From the NCBI GenBank assembly GCA_035758925.1, contig DASTVV010000049.1, forward strand, positions 1 to 17,402: 17,402 bases of DNA, in the 5' to 3' direction. This document shows positions 13,844-17,402 of the stretch, piece by piece; the stretch's first letter is position 1; the number at the start of each line of letters is the position of its first letter. Source of the DNA: DASPMP01 sp035758925. GTDB taxonomy: Bacteria; Gemmatimonadota; Gemmatimonadetes; Gemmatimonadales; Gemmatimonadaceae. The translations under genes and the position numbers were made by a program. Below the pieces are notes generated by a model, which was not told where the DNA came from, did not search any database, and saw only the letters and a program-made list of their open reading frames with translations.

Positions 13844-14713
13844 TCAATGCGCGCCCTCGAGGAACCGGCGCAGCTTGTCGGGGTTGCGCATCACATAGAT
13901 CGTGCGAATGCGGCCGTCGGCGATATCGAACGAGTAGGTACCGTTGCCGAAAATGGGATGGCGCATGAGCAGACCGGGCGCGCTGTTGATCGTGACGAGC
14001 TGAGGGTCCGACTCAGACCAGCGCGTCTTGCCGACGGCGATCACGAACGTCACGATGCGACCCGCGCCGAGGACGGGACGCGTCGGCGCCGCCGCCTTGC
14101 CGCCGCCATCGGCGACGAGTTCCGCGTCTCTGTGCAGGATCGCCATGAGCTCCTCGACGTTGCCGGTGGCGCAGGCGTCCCGGAAGCGCCGCACGATCTC
14201 CTCCGATTCACGACGCGACACGGTGAAGCGCGGACGCGGGTCGCGTAGTCGACCGCGCGCGCGCGTGAGGATCTGCCGCGTGTTTGCCTCGCTCTTGCCG
14301 ACGCTCTTCGCGATTTCGTGGAAGTCGAGCTCGAAGACCTCGCGTAGCAGGAAAACTGCACGCTCGGTCGGCGCGAGCTGCTCCAGCAGTACGAGGAATG
14401 CCGTCGTTAGCGACGATGCCAGGTCGGCAGATTCCTGATTGGGCTCTGCCAATGGTTCGGGCAGCCATGGACCTGGATACTCCATGCGAGTCCGCTCGGC
14501 GCTGCGCAGATGGTCGATGCACAGCCGCGTGACAATGGTCGTGAGATACGCGCGAGGGGCGCTGACGGCGTGCTCGTCCTGACACACCCGGAGCCACGCG
14601 TCCTGCACCACGTCCTCGGCTTCACTGACGCTACTGAGCATCCGGTACGCAATCGAGAACAACAGCGGCCGATACGCCTCGAATGTTGCCTCGTCAACGT
14701 CAGTTGCAGCCAT
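13844..14713 (-). CDS. ECF41-group RNA polymerase sigma factor (SigJ-like) with SnoaL domain
   Basis: 289 residues. Sigma-2: FEAYRPLLFSIAYRMLSSVSEAEDVVQDAWLR (11-42) and APRAYLTTIVTRLCIDHLRSA (52-72). The linker carries WLPEP (83-87). Sigma-4 is about 105-157 with LPTERAVFLLREVF-like and FHEIAKSVGKSEANTRQILTRARGRL elements. The SnoaL-like extension (168-289) contains DGGGK (202-206) and ends RNPDKL (276-281). WLPEP, DGGGK and NPDKL are the defining marks of ECF41. In that group the extension both activates and restrains sigma, with no separate anti-sigma factor. The divergent neighbours encode AhpD/carboxymuconolactone decarboxylase proteins, the C of the COE genes (carboxymuconolactone decarboxylase, oxidoreductase, epimerase) typical of ECF41. 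An ECF41-type promoter precedes its own gene. Confidence 0.95.
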   Translation of the reverse strand: MAATDVDEATFEAYRPLLFSIAYRMLSSVSEAEDVVQDAWLRVCQDEHAVSAPRAYLTTIVTRLCIDHLRSAERTRMEYPGPWLPEPLAEPNQESADLASSLTTAFLVLLEQLAPTERAVFLLREVFELDFHEIAKSVGKSEANTRQILTRARGRLRDPRPRFTVSRRESEEIVRRFRDACATGNVEELMAILHRDAELVADGGGKAAAPTRPVLGAGRIVTFVIAVGKTRWSESDPQLVTINSAPGLLMRHPIFGNGTYSFDIADGRIRTIYVMRNPDKLRRFLEGAH

Positions 14714-14747
14714 GCCTCACGTCGCCTTGCGCTCCGTAAACTCTCTA

Positions 14748-14774
14748 GACGAACGACGGAGGCGCTTTGTGACA
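14748..14774 (-). promoter_or_regulatory. ECF41-type promoter of the sigma gene itself
   Basis: On the minus strand, TGTCACA (14774-14768) is followed after 16 bp by CGTC (14751-14748). This equals the published ECF41 consensus as I remember it. The start codon at 14713 lies 34 bp past the -10 box, leaving room for a normal leader. It predicts autoregulation. Confidence 0.8.
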
Positions 14775-14795
14775 GAGGCGTGTCCCGATCCCGGG

Positions 14796-14821
14796 TGTCA
14801 CAGGATAAGTCCTGATTCGTC
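14796..14821 (+). promoter_or_regulatory. ECF41-type promoter of the AhpD-like genes
   Basis: TGTCACA (14796-14802), a 15-bp spacer and CGTC (14818-14821) form an ECF41 consensus promoter pointing at the first AhpD-like gene. The predicted transcription start is near 14828, which favours the ATG at 14847 (with GGAGG at 14831-14835) over the ATG at 14829. The two -35 boxes are 21 bp apart, back to back with the sigma promoter. Confidence 0.82.
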
Positions 14822-14846
14822 TTGATCGATGGAGGCAAACAACATC

Positions 14847-15326
14847 ATGAAAGCTCGAATCGATCTCAGGCGCGTGAACCCAGGCGTGGTCCAGGCGATG
14901 CTCGGTCTCGAACGACAGGTTCGCCAGGCGGGCTTCGATCCCATACTGCTCGAGCTCGTCCGGATGCGCGCGTCGCAACTCAACGGTTGCGCCGTCTGCA
15001 TGGAGATCCACAGCAAGGAGGCGCGCGCGAACGGTGAGACCGAACAGCGGCTCTATGGCCTCAGCGCGTGGCGCGGTACGCCACACTACTCGGCGCGGGA
15101 GCGCGCTGCGCTGGAGTTGACCGAAGCGCTGACGCTCGTCTCGGAGGGGGGAGTTCCGGACGACATGTACGAGCGGGTGCGGCAGCAGTTCTCGGAGGAC
15201 GAGTTGGTGCACCTGAGCCTGGCGATCGTGGCGATTAACGGCTTTAACCGGCTCAACATCGCTGCGGGTTCGGTAGCCGGCGACTACGTCGCCGGCAGCC
15301 TCGCGAAGGCGCACGCGGCAAGCTGA
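14847..15326 (+). CDS. AhpD-like / carboxymuconolactone decarboxylase-family protein, copy 1
   Basis: 159 residues from the ATG at 14847. The AhpD core is LVRMRASQLNGCAVCMEIHSKEAR (38-61) with Cys48-x2-Cys51-x3-His55, the redox-active CxxC and proton-relay His of alkylhydroperoxidase D. The helical rest includes YSARERAALELTEALTLVS and FSEDELVHLSLAIVAINGFNRLNIAA. Such proteins reduce peroxides through the disulfide, or act on lactone-like substrates; here a peroxidase or redox role is more likely given the intact CxxC. An upstream ATG (14829) would add six residues, but it contains the ribosome binding site, and copy 2 begins at the equivalent Met. It is driven by the ECF41-type promoter at 14796 and followed by a broken YciI-like gene and a near-copy. 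Confidence 0.93.
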   Translation: MKARIDLRRVNPGVVQAMLGLERQVRQAGFDPILLELVRMRASQLNGCAVCMEIHSKEARANGETEQRLYGLSAWRGTPHYSARERAALELTEALTLVSEGGVPDDMYERVRQQFSEDELVHLSLAIVAINGFNRLNIAAGSVAGDYVAGSLAKAHAAS

Positions 15327-15337
15327 AGGAGAAAGCG

Positions 15338-15659
15338 ATGAAAGCATTGTTGGGTTGCGTGTTCGGCCTCAACCTGGCGTTGGTAGCTGTGGCATCGCAG
15401 CCGGGACCACAGGGGACTGGGAGTGCGATGAACTACACCTATCTCGTTGTGTGTCGGCCGGGACCGGCATGGTTGCCTGGCAAACCGCTTTCAGAACAGC
15501 CACTGCAGGAGCATGGAAAGTACATGCTCAGCCTCCACGTCAACAGTGGTCCGATCAAATCAATGTGAATGGACCTTTGTGGAAGACGGGGAGGGGCTTA
15601 CGCTGGCTCGCCTGGAGCGACATCGCCGTCCCGATTGGTGCAGCCGAAAGACATCATGA
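15338..15659 (+). pseudogene. Frameshifted and truncated YciI-like secreted protein gene
   Basis: An ATG at 15338, with AAGGAG upstream, starts a signal-peptide-like MKALLGCVFGLNLALVAVAS. The YciI-like part then reads YLVVCRPGPAWLPGKPLSEQ and LQEHGKYMLSLHVNSGPIKS before a stop at 15566-15568. The next expected strand appears in a shifted frame from 15570 (TFVEDGEGLTLARLE), matching the GPFxxDxGGL motif of YciI-related proteins. That frame ends at 15659, overlapping the start of the second AhpD-like gene. The last 40-50 residues of the family, including the closing alpha-beta part, are missing. It is therefore an inactivated third member of the ECF41-driven transcript. A 76-residue stump could still be made. 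Confidence 0.68.
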
Positions 15660-16135
15660 AAGCGCGAATCGATCTCAGACACGTCAACCCAGGCGTCACC
15701 CAGGCCATGCGCGACCTCGAAAAGCAGGTTCGTCAGGCGGGCTTCGATGACAAACTGCTCAACCTCGTCCGGATGCGCGCGTCGCAACTCAACGCTTGCG
15801 CTTATTGCCTGGACATGCACAGCAAGGATGCGCGCGCGATCGGCGAAACCGAACAGCGGCTCTACGGCCTCGACGCGTGGCGCGAGACCCCGTACTACTC
15901 GGCGCGAGAGCGCGCCGCGCTGGAGTGGACCGAAGCGCTGACGCTCGTCTCCAAGACTGGTGTTCCGGACGACGTCTACGAGCGCGTGCGCGAGCAGTTC
16001 TCGGAGGACGAGCTGGTACACCTGAGCCTGGCGATCGTGTCGATAAACGGCTGGAATCGGCTCAACATCGCTGCGCGCACGGTGCCTGGCGACTACGTGG
16101 CCGGCAGCCTCGCGAAGTTGTACGGGGCGAGCTGA
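15656..16135 (+). CDS. AhpD-like / carboxymuconolactone decarboxylase-family protein, copy 2
   Basis: 159 residues, aligning without gaps to copy 1 at about 80% identity counted by eye. The core LVRMRASQLNACAYCLDMHSKDAR keeps Cys48, Cys51 and His55. Differences cluster around residues 20-36 and 47-63, next to the active site (GCAVCMEIH against ACAYCLDMH), so the two may differ in substrate or redox partner. No recognisable ribosome binding site precedes it, and no ECF41 consensus lies between the broken YciI-like gene and this start, so it probably depends on the promoter at 14796. Its ATG overlaps the stop of the shifted YciI frame (ATGA). The copies are tandem and same-strand, the product of a local duplication. 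Confidence 0.92.
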   Translation: MKARIDLRHVNPGVTQAMRDLEKQVRQAGFDDKLLNLVRMRASQLNACAYCLDMHSKDARAIGETEQRLYGLDAWRETPYYSARERAALEWTEALTLVSKTGVPDDVYERVREQFSEDELVHLSLAIVSINGWNRLNIAARTVPGDYVAGSLAKLYGAS

Positions 16136-16287
16136 TCGCGCGCACCGGCATCTGGTCTTTAAACACATCGCTGCCGTCGCGACGCGTACCCGCCTGGCTG
16201 GCGAAAATGCTGATCGGCCGTCATGGCATTGCGGGATGTGCGAATGCGAAAGTCAATGGCCCAAGTGATTCGCAGAAGGAGCCAGTG

Positions 16288-16992
16288 ATGGGATACGAGA
16301 TGACGCGATTCCCCCTCGGCCCCGTGTTGGTCCTGCAGGGCCGCTATGTACGCCGCGTTACGCCGCGTCTGCCCGAGGCGCCAGGGCCGCGCGCCGGGAC
16401 GCTTGGTGCCGGATCGGAGCTGCGACTGCTGGTGCTGGGCGACTCGGCTGCCGCGGGCGTCGGTGCGCCTTCGCAGGATGAAGCGCTGTGCGGCCGTCTG
16501 ACCAGTGAGCTCGCGCAATCATTCCGAGTATCGTGGGCGCTCGTCGCCCGCACCGGCGCGACGACGGCAGGGACAACACGCCACCTGGTGCGGTCGCCCG
16601 CGGCGCGCTTCGACGTCGCCGTAGTGTCTCTTGGCGGCAACGACGTGATGGGGCAGCGGCCTCTCGCTCGGTGGCTCGAAGACGTGGACGAACTCGCCAC
16701 GCTGTTGCGCACGCGTTTCGCGGTGCGCCATCTCCTGTTCTCGGGCATGCCGCCGATGCACGCCTTTCCCGCCCTCCCGCAACCATTGCGGTGGTATCTC
16801 GGCACGCGAGCGCGGCGGTTCGACCAGGCACTCGCAGGGTGGGCGAGCGGCCCGCCTGACTGCGAGCACGTCCCTCTCACCCTCAACGACCTGCAGCAAC
16901 TCGCCGCCGATGGGATGCACCCCGGCCCTTTGGCATACCGCGAATGGAGCGTCGTGCTCGCGCGTCGCATACGCGCGCGCTGGACGTCGTGA
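16288..16992 (+). CDS. SGNH/GDSL-type esterase or lipase
   Basis: 234 residues from an ATG preceded by AAGGAG. All four SGNH blocks are present: LLVLGDSAAAGVG (47-59, nucleophile Ser53), the oxyanion Gly in RTGATTAG (Gly90), SLGGNDVMG (114-122, Asn118) and ADGMHPG (207-213, Asp208 and His211). The family hydrolyses esters, thioesters or acetyl groups. The N-terminus (MGYEMTRFPLGPVLVLQGRYVRRVTPRLPEAPGPRAG) is not a clear signal peptide; the hydrophobic part is short, so a cytosolic or loosely membrane-attached enzyme is likely. A 152-bp gap without a gene separates it from the AhpD-like pair. I see no operon link to its neighbours. Confidence 0.9.
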   Translation: MGYEMTRFPLGPVLVLQGRYVRRVTPRLPEAPGPRAGTLGAGSELRLLVLGDSAAAGVGAPSQDEALCGRLTSELAQSFRVSWALVARTGATTAGTTRHLVRSPAARFDVAVVSLGGNDVMGQRPLARWLEDVDELATLLRTRFAVRHLLFSGMPPMHAFPALPQPLRWYLGTRARRFDQALAGWASGPPDCEHVPLTLNDLQQLAADGMHPGPLAYREWSVVLARRIRARWTS

Positions 16993-17038
16993 CCCGCCCG
17001 GCCGATGTGAACCGTCAGTCCTCGGCAATCCGGACGGC

Positions 17039-17068
17039 TTGACAGGCAAGTCATGGCTTGCCTATACT
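17039..17068 (+). promoter_or_regulatory. Housekeeping-type promoter of the ArsR-VOC pair
   Basis: TTGACA (17039-17044), an 18-bp spacer and TATACT (17063-17068) form a near-consensus sigma-70 type promoter, the strongest of that type I see in the window. The transcription start should fall at about 17075, at or next to the TTG at 17076, suggesting a leaderless or nearly leaderless message. Confidence 0.65.
17044..17063. promoter_or_regulatory. Palindromic operator inside the ArsR promoter
   Basis: AGGCAAGTCATGGCTTGCCT is a 20-bp near-perfect palindrome with arms AGGCAAG and CTTGCCT, 7 of 7 paired, around TCATGG. It fills the spacer between -35 and -10, so any bound protein would block RNA polymerase. 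The adjacent ArsR-type repressor is the obvious binder. Confidence 0.65.
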
Positions 17069-17075
17069 CCCGCCA

Positions 17076-17396
17076 TTGGGCGACCTTTTCGAAGCGATCG
17101 CGACGCCGGTTCGGCGGACGATTCTCGACGAACTGGTCGAGCGCGATGGCCAGACGCTATTTGAGATTTGCTCGCGTCTGGCCATGAAGCACCAGATTGG
17201 ACTGACGCGACAGGCGATTTCGCAGCACCTCGAGGTGCTGGAGGCGGCGGGTCTGGTCACAAGCGTTCGTGAGGGAAAGTACAAGTTTCACTATGTGCAG
17301 ACTGCACCGCTTCGGCAGATCGTCGAACGGTGGCTGAAGCGCAACCCGAAGGGAGAGGACCGCAATGCGCATCGTCGTAAGCAGCGTCTTCGTTGA
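17076..17396 (+). CDS. ArsR-family repressor, partner of a VOC gene
   Basis: 106 residues from the TTG at 17076, starting LGDLFEAIATPVRRTILDEL, the typical first helices of ArsR proteins. The winged helix is complete: TLFEICSRLAMKHQIGLTRQAISQHLEVLEAAGLVTSVREGKYKFHYV. No metal-binding Cys pair is present. Residues 80-106 (LRQIVERWLKR and a basic tail) end the protein. A TTG at 17058 would extend it by six residues but lies upstream of the predicted transcription start. The stop at 17394-17396 lies inside the next gene, which starts at 17365 in another frame, so the two are translationally coupled. ArsR-VOC pairs of this type are common, and the regulator probably represses its own operon through the palindrome at 17044. 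Confidence 0.85.
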   Translation: MGDLFEAIATPVRRTILDELVERDGQTLFEICSRLAMKHQIGLTRQAISQHLEVLEAAGLVTSVREGKYKFHYVQTAPLRQIVERWLKRNPKGEDRNAHRRKQRLR

Positions 17397-17402
17397 CGAC
17401 CA
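17365..17402 (+). CDS. VOC-family protein (3' partial)
   Basis: The ATG at 17365 has GGGAGAGGA about 6 bp upstream and overlaps the last 32 bp of the ArsR-type gene. Only 12 full codons are visible: MRIVVSSVFVDD. This is a very common opening of VOC/glyoxalase-like proteins encoded next to ArsR-type repressors, where the strand is followed by a helix with A-x-x-FY. The rest is outside the window, so the call relies on those residues and on context. Confidence 0.6.
   Translation, partial: MRIVVSSVFVDD

Noticed and set aside
17053..17055. ATG within the spacer of the ArsR promoter as a start codon
   Set aside because: It is out of frame with the ArsR-type protein and lies upstream of the -10 box.
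1..17402. Search for tRNA genes, CRISPR arrays, transposase genes and phage attachment sites
   Set aside because: No cloverleaf with CCA-type end, no regularly spaced repeat array, and no transposase or integrase motif was seen on either strand by reading.

Overview
The window is a G+C-rich (about two-thirds by eye), densely coded stretch of bacterial chromosome, mostly regulators, small enzymes and one export locus. I see no rRNA, tRNA, CRISPR, phage or transposase genes. Codon choice, the pairing of DesK/NarL-type kinases with ABC-2 exporters, and the stacking of ECF, ArsR, VOC, SnoaL and AhpD-type genes suit a soil bacterium such as an Acidobacteriota member. That assignment is inference; no marker gene proves it.

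Layout. 1-138 is the tail of a membrane protein. 148-1242 holds a NIPSNAP-type protein divergent from an ArsR-type regulator, with a perfect inverted repeat between them. 1341-4150 is a plus-strand cassette: an ECF sigma factor with a SnoaL-like tail, an SDR-fold protein without the usual catalytic residues, a SnoaL-like protein and a VOC protein. A GC-rich, hairpin-forming leader precedes the SDR gene. 4386-9377 is a two-component/ABC-2 export locus: histidine kinase, wreck of a response regulator, multi-pass membrane protein, ABC ATPase, ABC permease, wreck of a second kinase, intact response regulator. The two wrecks are complementary, so the surviving upstream kinase and downstream regulator may now work together across the transporter genes.

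9372-9598 (minus) is a collapsed paralogue of the first ArsR-type gene. It is divergent from a chlorite-dismutase-family protein (9690-10496) that keeps the proximal His, proximal Glu and distal Arg positions of true chlorite dismutases. A minus-strand group follows: AraC-type regulator, a 48-residue cysteine-rich protein, an alpha/beta hydrolase and an isocitrate lyase/PEP mutase-family protein. 13286-13843 contains no convincing gene.

13844-16135 is an ECF41 unit. The sigma factor, with all three ECF41 hallmark motifs, is divergent from two tandem AhpD/carboxymuconolactone decarboxylase genes that flank a broken YciI-like gene. The 133-bp divergent gap carries one ECF41-type promoter (TGTCACA, 15-16 bp, CGTC) facing each way, so the unit looks autoregulated. 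The window ends with an SGNH hydrolase and an ArsR-VOC pair, whose promoter has a palindrome between the -35 and -10 boxes.
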